DNA of 64,000 nt from Bryobacterales bacterium (GTDB lineage Bacteria > Acidobacteriota > Terriglobia > Bryobacterales > Bryobacteraceae). The position numbers and the translations under genes were made by a program. Shown one piece after another: positions 44,187 to 53,688 of the stretch. The stretch spans positions 17,772 to 81,771 of the forward strand of contig JAFAQY010000084.1 in the NCBI GenBank assembly GCA_019261985.1, read 5' to 3'. Position 1 is the first letter of the stretch; the number at the start of each line of letters is the position of its first letter. The notes beneath the pieces were generated by a model. The model was not told where the DNA came from. It worked only from the letters and a program-made list of their open reading frames with translations, and searched no databases.

Positions 44187-45113
44187 TTAATCAAAAATCG
44201 AGGCGACGAAAGTTTCGGGGTCGAACGGCAGCAAATCGTCGATCTGCTCTCCCACACCCACGTAACGTATCGGGAGGTTCAATTCGCGCGAAATTGCGAC
44301 CACCACACCGCCTTTCGCAGTGCCGTCGAGCTTTGTAAGAATGATCCCCGTAACCGCGGACGTTTCGGTGAACTTGCGGGCCTGTTCGAGGCCGTTCTGG
44401 CCAGTGGTGGCTTCCAGAACCAGCAGTACCTCGTGCGGCGATCCTGGAATCACGCGCTCCGCCGTGCGGCGCATCTTGTCAAGCTCGGCCATCAGGTTGG
44501 TCTTCGTGTGCAAACGGCCGGCGGTATCCACAATCACGAAGTCCGTTTTCCGGGCCTTTCCGGCTTGCAGGGCATCGAAAAGCACCGCGCTTGGGTCCGA
44601 GCCGGGCTGCTGACGGATCACATCCGCGCCTGTTCGCTGCGCCCAAACTTCCAACTGTTCGATGGCCGCGGCCCGAAACGTATCGGCGGCGCAGAGCAAA
44701 ACCGTACTGCCTTCGGCTTGCAAACGTCGCGTCAGTTTTCCAATCGAAGTAGTCTTGCCGGTTCCATTCACACCCACCACCATAATTACGGTTGGCGGAA
44801 TATCGGCGCGGTATACCGGTCGCTCCGTAGCTTGAAGGATTTCGAGCAGGTACTGCCGGATCAGGTTCTTGAGTTCGCTTTGGTCGCCGGCGAGATGGCG
44901 TTCCATTCGCTGCCGGATGCGTTCCAGGATTTCGGCGGTGGTCGCCGTGCCGATATCGGCGGTAATGAGCGCGTATTCCAGTTCGTCCAGTACGCCGGCA
45001 TCGATCTCCTTGCGCCCGACGAACGCGTCTTCGATTTTTTCCATTAGCCCCGCGCGCGTCTTCTGGACTCCGGCCTTCAGGCGGTCAAGGAGGCTGGATT
45101 TGGAGGTCAGCAT
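44187..45113 (-). CDS. ftsY: Signal recognition particle receptor FtsY
   Basis: A 308-residue SRP GTPase. N-domain helices (LLDRLKAGVQKTRAGLMEKI) precede the G domain: G1 GVNGTGKTTSIGKLTRRL, G3 DTAGRLHTKTNLMAEL, G4 TKLDGTAKGG and G5-like YVGVGEQIDDLLPFDPE, the typical FtsY C-terminus. It docks ribosome-SRP complexes at the membrane. There is no acidic A-domain, which is normal outside proteobacteria. ATG at 45113 is preferred; an upstream TTG at 45131 would add six residues. It heads a unit with ribD. Confidence 0.96.
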   Translation of the reverse strand: MLTSKSSLLDRLKAGVQKTRAGLMEKIEDAFVGRKEIDAGVLDELEYALITADIGTATTAEILERIRQRMERHLAGDQSELKNLIRQYLLEILQATERPVYRADIPPTVIMVVGVNGTGKTTSIGKLTRRLQAEGSTVLLCAADTFRAAAIEQLEVWAQRTGADVIRQQPGSDPSAVLFDALQAGKARKTDFVIVDTAGRLHTKTNLMAELDKMRRTAERVIPGSPHEVLLVLEATTGQNGLEQARKFTETSAVTGIILTKLDGTAKGGVVVAISRELNLPIRYVGVGEQIDDLLPFDPETFVASIFD

Positions 45114-45307
45114 CGGAGGAATGAATCTCAATTCTAAAACAGCCCGCGGGCGCAGCCTGCGTGATACTATGTTGACGGCGCGTCAGGACGCCACCGTGTC
45201 CGCGGAAAGGACTGCGTCCTCCTGATGTCAGTGAATCGTAAAGTTCTTGGATGAACTCTTTTCGGCCCGAGCGAGCGGACACCGGGCAATAACGGAAGGA
45301 GCTCATT

Positions 45308-47158
45308 GTGCATCAACCGTCATCTGAACGCGAATTCCGAGGAATTCGCTTCCCCACTCGCACGCTCCGCGACCACCCGGATCTCGGCCAGCTAAAGCGC
45401 CAGGCTAAGGAACTGCTCAGTGCCTTTCTCGCGGGCGAACCTGCAGCCGTTGCGGAGGTAAACAGCCATTACCGTGCCGCGGATCCCGCCACCTTTGCTC
45501 TACATGAGGCGCAACTAGTCCTTTCACGAGCCTACGGCTTTGAAAGCTGGCCCAAGCTGAAAGCATTCGTCGAAGGCGTCACGGCCCAACGTCTGGTGGA
45601 AGCCGTACGCGCGGACGCCATCGCACAAGTAAAAACGATGCTGAACGTTCGTCCCGAACTCGCGAATACGTGGAACCACAATTATCAACTACTCCATTAC
45701 GCTGTTTTCAACCGCTCTTCGGAGATGGTGAAATTGCTGATGCAGCATGGCGCAAACGCCCGGAGCGGAGTTTACCCTCACAACGATGCCACCGCGCCGC
45801 TTACCATCGCCGTCGAGCGCGGCTATGACGAGATCGCCGCGATTATCCGCGAGGAAGAGCAGCGCCGGCGGCACGCGAAGAGCATCACACGTGCGGAGGA
45901 GCCCGCTGTTCGCGAACTAATCGGCGCGATTCAATCGAGAGAGTATGGTCGCGCCATGGCGTTGATCGATGCACATCCTTCGCTGCTGAATCAAAAGTTC
46001 CATGAAAACTGGACGCCGCTCGATTTGGCGACAAGGCGCTGGATATATCCAAGCGGGGCCTTGCGTGGCGATTTCGAGCCGTTTGCCGCCGCGCTGCTTC
46101 ACCGCGGCGCTGCGAAAACCGCACGCGCCGCCGTGGCCTTGGGCGACGCGGATTGGATCCGCGCCCGGCATGCAGAGGGTGCGCTTCCCGGTCCTCTGGC
46201 CTCCGCCGGCGGATTGCTAGTTGTGGCGGTGATGTACGACCAGCCGGAGATGCTCGCCCTGCTGCTCGACCTGGGGCTCGATCCCGACGAACGAGTGCGC
46301 TTGGAGGGGGATGAGACCGAGTACACCTGGGGTTTTCCGCTGTGGGAATGCGCGGCTACCGGCAAGCACGCAATGGCGGAGATGCTGCTAAAGCGCGGCG
46401 CCGACCCGAATGGAATGGTCTATGCAAGCGGAACGCCCGTGCATCAGGCGTACGGCCAACGCGATGGCAGGATGATCGAACTGCTCGAGCGCTACGGAGG
46501 CGTGGCGAAACCCGACTGGATGGCGCTCTATCGTTTGACCGATCGTGCCAGGCAATTGCTGGAGGGCGCGGACGAGGAACTCGCATGGGAAATGTTGGGC
46601 GGCGCGGCGTGCGGCGGCGATCCTGAGATTGTCCGGTTGGCGCTGGAGAAAGTGCATCTCTCGCGCGACAACCCGAAATGGTTCACCGCGCTGGAGGTGC
46701 CACTAAGATTCTGGAACCACGGCGCCGGACATTGGTGTCATCCCGAATGGGACCGAAGCACATACCTGGACTGCTTCAAACTGATCCTCGATCGTTGCGA
46801 CCCTAATCTGCGCGGCCGCGAGCCGGACAAAGGCCAGTCCGGGTTGACTATCCTGCACATCGTGACAGGCGGACGCGGCGCCATGACCTCCGAGGAACAA
46901 GTGGCGTTCGCAGCCCCGCTTCTCGATGCGGGCGCCCGGCTCGATATCCGGGACAACATTCTTAAGAGCACTCCGCTAGGTTGGGCTTGCCGTTGGGGCC
47001 GTTTGGAGCTAGTCCGGCTCTTCCTGGCGCGTGGCGCCGATCCCCTGGAGGCGGACGCGGAGCCGTGGGCGACTCCGCGCGCATGGGCGGAGAAGAAAGG
47101 GCACGAAGATGTGCTCGCGGTTTTGAGCCTTGCGGTGTTAAAGGGAGGCACGCAATGA
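45308..47158 (+). CDS. Ankyrin-repeat protein, first of a coupled pair
   Basis: A 616-residue cytoplasmic protein. The first 90 residues form a helical domain shared with the next gene: FPTRTLRDHPDLGQLKRQAKELL, then HYRAADPATFALHEAQLVLSRAYGFESWPKLKA. Ankyrin-type helices follow (LLHYAVFNRSSEMVKLLMQHGAN; TPLGWACRWGRLELVRLFLARGADP). GTG start with AGGAG eight bases upstream. No catalytic domain was seen. Such proteins bind other proteins; the target is not evident. It overlaps the second gene by four bases (ATGA), indicating that the paralogues are made together. Confidence 0.86.
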   Translation: MHQPSSEREFRGIRFPTRTLRDHPDLGQLKRQAKELLSAFLAGEPAAVAEVNSHYRAADPATFALHEAQLVLSRAYGFESWPKLKAFVEGVTAQRLVEAVRADAIAQVKTMLNVRPELANTWNHNYQLLHYAVFNRSSEMVKLLMQHGANARSGVYPHNDATAPLTIAVERGYDEIAAIIREEEQRRRHAKSITRAEEPAVRELIGAIQSREYGRAMALIDAHPSLLNQKFHENWTPLDLATRRWIYPSGALRGDFEPFAAALLHRGAAKTARAAVALGDADWIRARHAEGALPGPLASAGGLLVVAVMYDQPEMLALLLDLGLDPDERVRLEGDETEYTWGFPLWECAATGKHAMAEMLLKRGADPNGMVYASGTPVHQAYGQRDGRMIELLERYGGVAKPDWMALYRLTDRARQLLEGADEELAWEMLGGAACGGDPEIVRLALEKVHLSRDNPKWFTALEVPLRFWNHGAGHWCHPEWDRSTYLDCFKLILDRCDPNLRGREPDKGQSGLTILHIVTGGRGAMTSEEQVAFAAPLLDAGARLDIRDNILKSTPLGWACRWGRLELVRLFLARGADPLEADAEPWATPRAWAEKKGHEDVLAVLSLAVLKGGTQ

Positions 47159-49299
47159 AATCGCTGCCTACCCGCACTCTTCCAAAAAATCCGGACCTCG
47201 ACCAACTTCGCCGCCAGGCCAAGGAGCTTCTGGACGGCTTTCGCCGGAGCGAGTCCGCCGCCCTTTCGGAAATCGCTGCGCATTATCGAGGCGCCGATCC
47301 GGCGAAGTTTGCACTGCACGACGCACAACTTGTCATCGCCCGCGCCTATGGCTTCGATAGTTGGCCCAAGCTCAAGGCCTACGTGGATGGCGTGACAGTC
47401 GCCAAGCTCGCGGAGGCGGTTCAAGCCAACGATCTCGACCGGGTGAGCAGCATGCTCGAGGTCCGCCCGGAACTCGTGAACATGGAGTCCGAAGCCAATG
47501 AGCATGTGCCGATCCACTACGCCGTATATAACCAGTCGCGCGAGATGGTGCGGCTATTAATGCAGCATGGAGCCAACGCGCGCAAAGGAATCTGGCCCAA
47601 TCGCGACGCGACCGGCGCCTTCACCATAGCGAAGGACCGCGGCTATGACGAACTCGTCGCAATCATGCGCGAGGAGGAGGGCCGGCGTCCGGTGCCTCCC
47701 GAGGAGTACAACCCCAACGCGTGGCCGCCGGAAGGAGTTCAGGCAGCCTCGGATGAGGACAGCATGATCGCCTTCCTGCAAGCCAATCCCGAGTACATTA
47801 ATGTGCCGTACTACTTGATGGTGCCGTTGCATGTCGCGGCCGCGCGGCTTTGGGACCGTCTCCTGGTTTGGCTTTTAGATCACGGCGCGGATGTGAATCT
47901 TCGCGACAGGAATGGGCCTTCGCCGCTCGAGCTTGTGGGCCACCTGGCCGATCCTGCGGATCCACGCGTCGCAGCCTGCGCAAAGATCCTGCTCAGCCGC
48001 GGCGCGGAGATGACTGCACGCGCGGCCATCGCAAACGGAGATGCACAGTGGATTCGGGCGCGGCATGCCGAGGGCAAGCTCGTGAACCGGCTCCCGTCGA
48101 TGCAGGGGCCCCGCGGCCTGCTTGAGGTAGCGGTGCACCATCGCCGGCCCGACATGGTCGAACTGTTGCTCGATTTGGGTTTCAATCCCGACGAACCTCT
48201 GCAATTAGGCGACTCCCAGCAATACACGACAGGCGGTCCGCTGCGCGAGTGTATTGAAACCGGGCAGACCACCATGGCCCACTTGCTCCTGGAGCGCGGC
48301 GCGAAGCTAAATCCGCATTTCGCGGTCGCTCTCGGAATGGGCGACTGGCTCCGGGCGCAACACGCCGCCGGCTCCCTGGATGCCGAACATCTGATCATGA
48401 CGGCTGTCCACCACAACCGTGCGGAGATCTTGGAACTGCTGCTTGAGCTGGGTTTTGATCCGGATGATCGCACGCGGGTAGGCTACGAGGAAGTCGTGTA
48501 CTCCTATGGAGCGCCGCTGCGCGAATGCGCCAATCGAGGCAATTTAGAGATAGCGAAGATCCTGCTGGACCATGGCGCCAATCCCAACACGGCCGTCTAT
48601 GCCGCTTCATCGGCGCTAGGCAACGCCTATGGCAACAAGCATTGGGAGATGGTCAAGCTGCTGGAGAGCCACGGCGCTGGTTTAAGCGCCGCCGAGGTCG
48701 GGTATGTGCGCCAAACGGAAATTGCGAGGAAGATGCTGGCCGGCGAAGTCGATGGGCGGATTGAGGTTGGCACGGGTTTCAACACATCGACCTTAGCGGA
48801 GACGCTTCTGTGGAGCGGCGCCAGCGGCGGCGATCCCGAAATCGTGCGGATGTCTTTAGAGAAAGTTGGCTGGCCCCGCCATGATGCGAGATGGTTCTGG
48901 ATTCTATGGCGGCCGTTGCCGGGGCATGCCCCGTGGGCCAAGGAAGATCGCGAACGGTATATCGAATGCTTCCGGCTGATTCTGGCCCGCTGTCATGCAA
49001 ATCTTCGCGCCGAGCATTATGGACAAACGATGCTCCACGAGGTGATCGCCCGCGACCATGAAGATAAGGCTGTGCTAGCGCGCATCCTTTTAGAGGCAGG
49101 CGCTCGAACCGATGTCCGCGACGATCTGCTCAAAAGCACTCCGCTGGGCTGGGCGTGCCGTTGGGGCCGCATCGAATCCGTAAAGCTGCTGTTGTCGCTA
49201 GGCGCCGATGCAATCGAGCCCGATGCGGAGCCATGGGCCACGCCCCGAGCGTGGGCAGAAAAGATGGGCCACGAGCAAGTACTATCGCTTCTCCACTAA
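47155..49299 (+). CDS. Ankyrin-repeat protein, second of a coupled pair
   Basis: A 714-residue paralogue of the preceding protein. It starts at 47155 (MKSLPTRTLPKNPDLDQL) with ATGA overlap; the longer frame from 46981 is antisense-like filler inside the first gene. The same N-terminal domain is present (RRQAKELLDGF; HYRGADPAKFALHDAQLVIARAYGFDSWPKLKAY), then at least ten ankyrin-like units, including PLHVAAARLWDRLLVWLLDHGADV and STPLGWACRWGRIESVKLLLSLGADA. The end (TPRAWAEKMGHEQVLSLLH) matches the end of the first protein. It has about 100 more residues of repeats. A two-palindrome element starts just after the stop codon. Confidence 0.87.
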   Translation: MKSLPTRTLPKNPDLDQLRRQAKELLDGFRRSESAALSEIAAHYRGADPAKFALHDAQLVIARAYGFDSWPKLKAYVDGVTVAKLAEAVQANDLDRVSSMLEVRPELVNMESEANEHVPIHYAVYNQSREMVRLLMQHGANARKGIWPNRDATGAFTIAKDRGYDELVAIMREEEGRRPVPPEEYNPNAWPPEGVQAASDEDSMIAFLQANPEYINVPYYLMVPLHVAAARLWDRLLVWLLDHGADVNLRDRNGPSPLELVGHLADPADPRVAACAKILLSRGAEMTARAAIANGDAQWIRARHAEGKLVNRLPSMQGPRGLLEVAVHHRRPDMVELLLDLGFNPDEPLQLGDSQQYTTGGPLRECIETGQTTMAHLLLERGAKLNPHFAVALGMGDWLRAQHAAGSLDAEHLIMTAVHHNRAEILELLLELGFDPDDRTRVGYEEVVYSYGAPLRECANRGNLEIAKILLDHGANPNTAVYAASSALGNAYGNKHWEMVKLLESHGAGLSAAEVGYVRQTEIARKMLAGEVDGRIEVGTGFNTSTLAETLLWSGASGGDPEIVRMSLEKVGWPRHDARWFWILWRPLPGHAPWAKEDRERYIECFRLILARCHANLRAEHYGQTMLHEVIARDHEDKAVLARILLEAGARTDVRDDLLKSTPLGWACRWGRIESVKLLLSLGADAIEPDAEPWATPRAWAEKMGHEQVLSLLH

Positions 49300-49300
49300 T

Positions 49301-49352
49301 CGGGGTGGAGCGGGCTTGAGCCCGCAACGGGTGCTTCCAGCACCCGAGGTCC
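49301..49352. repeat. Two adjacent palindromes after the ankyrin pair (copy F)
   Basis: GCGGGCTTGAGCCCGC and CGGGTGCTTCCAGCACCCG follow one another immediately after the stop codon of the second ankyrin gene. The arrangement matches the other double-hairpin elements with different stem sequences (core CTTGAG/CTTCCAG). It could cap the mRNA end, but has no T-run. Confidence 0.7.
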
Positions 49353-49457
49353 GGCGCATACAATCCATCGAAGTGAAATCCATCCGAACCGCCGCTTCGG
49401 TACAGCACCTTCTGAGTGGCCGCTAGCTTCAGTATCAGCAGATTGGCGCAGCCCGCG

Positions 49458-49504
49458 GTGGGGCAGGCTTCAGCCTGCGGCGGGCTTCAGCCCGCCCGAG
49501 CGGT
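49458..49504. repeat. REP-like double-hairpin element, GGCTTCAGCC type (copy E)
   Basis: GTGGGGCAGGCTTCAGCCTGC, then GGCGGGCTTCAGCCCGCC and CGAGCGGT: two abutting palindromes sharing CTTCAG in their loops. Apart from the duplication in copy D it is identical to the element at 42980-43038. It lies 68 bases before the MmcQ-like gene. Confidence 0.87.
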
Positions 49505-49572
49505 TCTGCAATTTACCCCCACAACCCGCGGACCTCCCTACTCGCTCCCCGGTGCTACCATTGGCGAAGCGA

Positions 49573-49959
49573 ATGAGCACCGACTGGATCCGCACGCATT
49601 GCCTCTCGCTTCCTCACACTACGGAGCAAATGCAGTGGGGCGACGACCTGGTGTTCAAAATCGGCGGAAAGATGTACGCTGTCATGCCGCTGATCCCCAT
49701 GCCGGTGAAGCTAGCCTTCAAATGCACTCCGGAGGACTTTTCTGAACTCACGGAACGGCCCGGCGTAATTCCCGCGCCATACATTGCCCGCGCGCAGTGG
49801 GTGGCGCTGGAATCGCTCGATGCTCTTCCACGCGCCGAGATACAAAGACTGCTGAGCAAGTCATACGAGCTGGTTTTTGCAAAGCTCACCAAGAAACTTC
49901 AAGCCGAGCTGCAGCGGCCGGCGTCAACACCCCCGAAGAAGGCCAAGGCGCGCGCCTAG
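49573..49959 (+). CDS. MmcQ/YjbR-family protein
   Basis: A 128-residue protein of the MmcQ/YjbR fold (double-wing DNA-binding-like). Family features: MSTDWIRTHCLSLPHTTEQ at the start, WGDDLVFKIGGKMYAVMPL, KCTPEDFSELTERPGVIPAPYIARAQWVAL and a final helix SKSYELVFAKLTKK. The C-terminus is Lys/Ala/Pro-rich. The biochemical function of this family is not established. The start at 49573 fits the family; an extension from 49552 (MLPLAKR) is unlikely. It precedes RNase HI by nine bases. Confidence 0.88.
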   Translation: MSTDWIRTHCLSLPHTTEQMQWGDDLVFKIGGKMYAVMPLIPMPVKLAFKCTPEDFSELTERPGVIPAPYIARAQWVALESLDALPRAEIQRLLSKSYELVFAKLTKKLQAELQRPASTPPKKAKARA

Positions 49960-49968
49960 CGGCCGCTG

Positions 49969-50535
49969 ATGAAAAGGGTTTTGCTCATCACCGACGGCTC
50001 GTGTCTCGGAAACCCGGGGCCGGGCGGGTGGGCATGTATTCTGCGCTTCGGCGCCGTGAAGAAGGAGCTATTCGGCTACGACCCGCACACCACGAATAAC
50101 CGCATGGAGCTGATGGCCCCGATACAAGGCCTGCTCGCGCTGAAGGACCGGTGCGAAGTGGAGATCACAACCGACTCCGAGTACGTGCGCCAAGGAATTA
50201 CGGTCTGGATCGTGCACTGGAAGCGCCGCCAATGGTGGAAGAAGAACCGGCCCGTCCGCAATGCCGATTTGTGGATCGAACTGGATGAGCTGGTGCAGAA
50301 ACACCAGACACAGTGGGCATGGACCAGGGGGCATGCGGATCACGACGATAATAACCGCTGCGATTGGCTGGCGCAGAACGCGGCCCGTACACAGACCAGC
50401 TCATGGTCCGATAACCGCCCGCATCACAAGCTGACTCACGATCTGGGAGCCGGGTACCTACCCCCAAAACCGCAGCGCGGCTTGTTCGACAACCTTGAGC
50501 TTATCGAGGTCGAGGACTCCGCCGATCCCGGGTAA
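49969..50535 (+). CDS. rnhA: Ribonuclease HI
   Basis: A 188-residue enzyme that degrades RNA in RNA-DNA hybrids. The four catalytic acidic residues are in LLITDGSCLGNPGPGGWA, NNRMELMAPI, ITTDSEYV and TRGHADHDDNNRCDWLAQ. A basic handle region (HWKRRQWWKKNRPVRNADLW) is present, as in E. coli RNase HI. The C-terminal 40 residues (HHKLTHDLGAGYLPPKPQRGLFDNLEL) are longer than in E. coli; the extension has no recognised domain. It is encoded directly after the MmcQ/YjbR gene. Confidence 0.96.
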   Translation: MKRVLLITDGSCLGNPGPGGWACILRFGAVKKELFGYDPHTTNNRMELMAPIQGLLALKDRCEVEITTDSEYVRQGITVWIVHWKRRQWWKKNRPVRNADLWIELDELVQKHQTQWAWTRGHADHDDNNRCDWLAQNAARTQTSSWSDNRPHHKLTHDLGAGYLPPKPQRGLFDNLELIEVEDSADPG

Positions 50536-50572
50536 AGGCCAAATCCTATCCTGGTCTGCTTGTCTGCTGCGC

Positions 50573-52099
50573 TCAGTTCTCCCCGATAGGAACGCGAACA
50601 GAGCCGGCGAGACCGGTGACGCGGTCCTGCAGGATTACGCGAAGCTGGCCGCGTAAGTTCCCCGCCGCAAATGGGCGCTGAATTACGTAGCCATCGCGAA
50701 GCGACGTCTTTAGCCGGTCTTCCGTCAAACTCAACTTGATCTCCTCAAAGGTTCCGTTCGGCCGTTTTTTCGGCGGATACTGCGTAGCTATTGCGACCAG
50801 CGCAACCCAACGGTCCTTCTCCCGCTCAAAATGGAACTCACTCAAATTGACGTTTAAATGGAGAAGATATTCGCCGGGCTTAGCGGGATTCGGTTGGGCC
50901 ACCGCGGCTAACCAAAGCCCGGCCGCCTCCAGCGGACTCGCGAAGGTCTCATTTATGGATACCTGCCGCTGCTTATCGGCCGGCAGCGTGGCTTCGGACG
51001 CGATGTATCCCGTGCGGTGCCGAAGCTCCACACCCGGTCGATCGACCACTACTTTGAGTGAATGATAGCTGCCATCGAGCTTCGCGCCAGACGGATAGAA
51101 TCCGAGCGAATAAGTGATCTCCGAATCCTGCATCGCAGATTGAATCGCGCTGGAAATATCGCCGAGCGCGTACTGCGCGAATCCTCCGGTTTTGCCCGCG
51201 AATAAGTTCATGGTGTCGATGCCGGGTGCTGTAAGCGCGCCAGCCGTAAGCGGCCGCGGATCGATCGGATAAACGGCCACGTTCGCGTCGTTTAACACGC
51301 GCGTGGCTACTTCGATCTTCCCGCCGAATTCGCGCGTTTCGATCTGCGTCGAAAGATTGCGGTGGCCGGTATAGGTGTAGATAGCCGGAAACGCCGCTGT
51401 GATCCAAACCAGTTTTTTTCGCCCGGGCATGCCCGCGAGATGTTTTGAAATTAGCGTCATTGCGTAAGCCGTGATGTTGGCCCGGTTCAGCATCGCATGG
51501 TCCGTCATTTCCGCGGCGGTGTTTTGCGTCATTGCATCCGTCAATGCATTGCCGGTAACCGGCAGATCGCTGACCAGATCCGGAGCCCCTTCATCCACCG
51601 ATTGTTGCGCGCCGGCGCGGCTCGCGGCTTTCATCAGCCGGTCTTTGTCGCTCGTGAAATCCTGAACGATTTGCAAGGTTTTATTGAGCTCGTAAACTGC
51701 CACCCGTTCTTTGGAAGCCGGGCTTTGAAGATATTTCAAAAGAGCGAGGGTTCCATTGGCTTGATCCTCAGGCGCGGTGTTCAATCGATCCAGCAGGACC
51801 ACGGTTGCCCCCCGCGGCTCTTCGCCCTGAGCGTCGAGGCGATTCGTAACCACACCGGGCGGAAGCAGATATCGGGCCACCGTTTCATTCGGTCCCGATC
51901 TGACGCTGAACAGGGCGATTTTCCGCGGCTTGCCGTCATCGAACACAGTGAAGTCGCTTGCCTTAAGGCCACTCACCGGGCCGCTTTTCGACCGCACAAC
52001 GACGTCCACTTCCACCAGGCGAGTGTTGACGCGCGCCAATGGTTCGTCCTGCGCGTTCGCGGTCAGGCATAGCAGCAGAGATGCGAGCACACGACCCAA
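50573..52099 (-). CDS. Secreted VWFA-related protein (Acidobacterial type)
   Basis: A 508-residue protein whose N-terminal hydrophobic stretch (VLASLLLCLTANAQ) is a signal peptide. ARVNTRLVEVDVVVRSKSGP followed by GLKASDFTVFDDGKP is the typical opening of the VWFA-related Acidobacterial domain family. A von Willebrand A-like region follows (VVLLDRLNTAPEDQ; KKLVWITAAFPAIY; NVAVYPIDPRPL), with TYSLGFYPSGAKLDGSYHSLKVVV near the end. Function unknown, presumably protein interaction in the periplasm. It is the single best marker in the window for Acidobacteria. It runs co-directionally downstream of the GT9 gene. Confidence 0.9.
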   Translation of the reverse strand: MGRVLASLLLCLTANAQDEPLARVNTRLVEVDVVVRSKSGPVSGLKASDFTVFDDGKPRKIALFSVRSGPNETVARYLLPPGVVTNRLDAQGEEPRGATVVLLDRLNTAPEDQANGTLALLKYLQSPASKERVAVYELNKTLQIVQDFTSDKDRLMKAASRAGAQQSVDEGAPDLVSDLPVTGNALTDAMTQNTAAEMTDHAMLNRANITAYAMTLISKHLAGMPGRKKLVWITAAFPAIYTYTGHRNLSTQIETREFGGKIEVATRVLNDANVAVYPIDPRPLTAGALTAPGIDTMNLFAGKTGGFAQYALGDISSAIQSAMQDSEITYSLGFYPSGAKLDGSYHSLKVVVDRPGVELRHRTGYIASEATLPADKQRQVSINETFASPLEAAGLWLAAVAQPNPAKPGEYLLHLNVNLSEFHFEREKDRWVALVAIATQYPPKKRPNGTFEEIKLSLTEDRLKTSLRDGYVIQRPFAAGNLRGQLRVILQDRVTGLAGSVRVPIGEN

Positions 52100-52114
52100 G
52101 TGGTTCCGATCTTA

Positions 52115-52831
52115 TCAAACCCGGCTAGCGGCGATCACTACGTCTTCAACACTCGGATTCGTTAGCACGGCGACGTTTTCGCCGCGCGGAGCCCAGATCC
52201 TCGGATCGGTCGAAACAAAAATCGCAACCACGGGCGTTCCCACTGCCGCCGCCAAATGGGAAATCCCGGAGTCGTTGCCGATATACACGCGCGCTCGGGA
52301 AAGCCAGCACGCCAGTTCGTAAAGGTCGTCGATGCGAACCGCCTCTTCCAGCGCCTCCTCGGGCCCGGCGCACCAATATACCGGCGTTCGTAAAGCCTTC
52401 GCCACGGCGCGGAAATTTTCCATCGGCCAGCGTTTCTTCGAACTGCTCGCAAACGGGTGAATAACGGCGAAGCCTTCGCGAGGCGCCGGAGGAACGGGAA
52501 TGCGCGGGATGCCTTCGGCTGGCGGCGGAACAGCGGGAAAGAAAGTAAACGGAAGGCGCCGCACCGCTTCCCGAAATTCCTGACGATTCGCGCCGTACCA
52601 GGAGTAGATCGAGTCGAAAGTATCCAACACCGGAACCTTTGCATGATCGACGACACCGACCAATTCGATTCCCGTATCTGCAATTGCCAGCGTCTTGTCC
52701 GCGAACCGGATCAGCGGCAGAGTCTCGCGAGGCGCCCAAACTTCCGTATACTCGGCCGTCGCCGCCTCAAGCGCGGGCAGCGAAAGAATTATGTCTCCGA
52801 TTGCGCCGGGCCTTATAAGCAGACGGGTCAC
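52115..52831 (-). CDS. Glycosyltransferase family 9 (heptosyltransferase-like)
   Basis: A 238-residue GT-B protein related to LPS heptosyltransferases. MTRLLIRPGAIGDIILSLPAL is the characteristic N-terminal motif (RPGAIGD), and VYIGNDSGISHLAAAVGTPVVAIF is the C-terminal nucleotide-sugar site. It is about 100 residues shorter than ADP-heptose transferases, with a compact middle. Substrate is not known. The divergent secreted-protein gene starts 32 bases away, so their promoters overlap; GACTATACC in that gap contains a possible -10 element for the rightward gene. Confidence 0.88.
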   Translation of the reverse strand: MTRLLIRPGAIGDIILSLPALEAATAEYTEVWAPRETLPLIRFADKTLAIADTGIELVGVVDHAKVPVLDTFDSIYSWYGANRQEFREAVRRLPFTFFPAVPPPAEGIPRIPVPPAPREGFAVIHPFASSSKKRWPMENFRAVAKALRTPVYWCAGPEEALEEAVRIDDLYELACWLSRARVYIGNDSGISHLAAAVGTPVVAIFVSTDPRIWAPRGENVAVLTNPSVEDVVIAASRV

Positions 52832-52863
52832 TGTTAGACTATACCGAGAAAGGACTTTCCACT

Positions 52864-53673
52864 TTGCGAAACAGAATCATCGGTTGGACGTTGACCGCCG
52901 CGGCGGCGGCCGCCGCGATTTTCCTTTCCATGCCGGTTTCCGCGCAATTCCCCGCCGAAAGCACGATTCCGAAAGCAAAGCGGCGGCCTCGTCCTATCGC
53001 AAAGGCTTCCACCGCCCCCGCGCCGCGCACAAAAGACGGCAAAGTGGATCTTTCGGGCGCATGGGGTTATGCAGGCTACACCTCGGACATCGCCAAAGAT
53101 TATGATGTCGGCGAACTACCGATGACGCCGTACGGCGAAAAGCTTTTCAAAGAGCGGCAGGCGAATCAAGGCGTGGAAGATCCCGAGGCTCGCTGTCTTC
53201 CTACGGGCGTGCCGCGCCGCGACCCTTATCCGATGAAGATCGTGCAGACGCCGGATTTGCTCATTATCCTTTTCGAAGGCAACCTCCATAGCTTTCGGCA
53301 GATCTTTCTGGACGGGCGCAGTCATCCCAAGGACTTGGAGCCCACCTGGTGGGGAGATTCGATTGGACATTGGGAGGGCAACGACGTGCTCGTCGTCGAC
53401 ACCATCGGCTTCAACGGAAAAACCTGGCTGGATTTGGCCGGGCACGGCTCCTCCGACCAGCTTCACGTAACTGAGCGCTATTCGCGGCCGGACATGGGCC
53501 ACTTGAAGAACGAGATCACCATTGAAGATCCTGTCTACTACTCGCGGCCTTGGAAAGTGACGCAAATCACTCCTCAATTGGCTGGCGATCTGCTCGAATA
53601 CATCTGCACCGAAAACGAGCGCGACTCCAGACACCTGGACATCATTAACGAGCAGCTTAAGAACAAAAAGTAG
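52864..53673 (+). CDS. Conserved secreted protein of unknown function
   Basis: A 269-residue exported protein; start TTG at 52864, preceded by AAAGGA. The signal sequence is MRNRIIGWTLTAAAAAAAIF to VSAQ. A basic, Pro/Ala-rich linker is followed by a domain beginning VDLSGAWGYAGYTSDIAKDY. Recognisable segments are ARCLPTGVPRRDPYPMKIVQTPD, IFLDGRSHPKDLEPTWWGDSIGHWEGNDVL and GHLKNEITIEDPVYYSRPW. I know this pattern from many Acidobacteria and Verrucomicrobia proteins of unknown function. No catalytic motif was identified. It converges with the HD-GYP gene. Confidence 0.83.
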   Translation: MRNRIIGWTLTAAAAAAAIFLSMPVSAQFPAESTIPKAKRRPRPIAKASTAPAPRTKDGKVDLSGAWGYAGYTSDIAKDYDVGELPMTPYGEKLFKERQANQGVEDPEARCLPTGVPRRDPYPMKIVQTPDLLIILFEGNLHSFRQIFLDGRSHPKDLEPTWWGDSIGHWEGNDVLVVDTIGFNGKTWLDLAGHGSSDQLHVTERYSRPDMGHLKNEITIEDPVYYSRPWKVTQITPQLAGDLLEYICTENERDSRHLDIINEQLKNKK

Positions 53674-53688
53674 CCCTCGAATTTCCGG

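Noticed and set aside
49301..49504. CRISPR-like array
   Set aside because: There are only two palindromic units of different sequence with no spacers of constant length.
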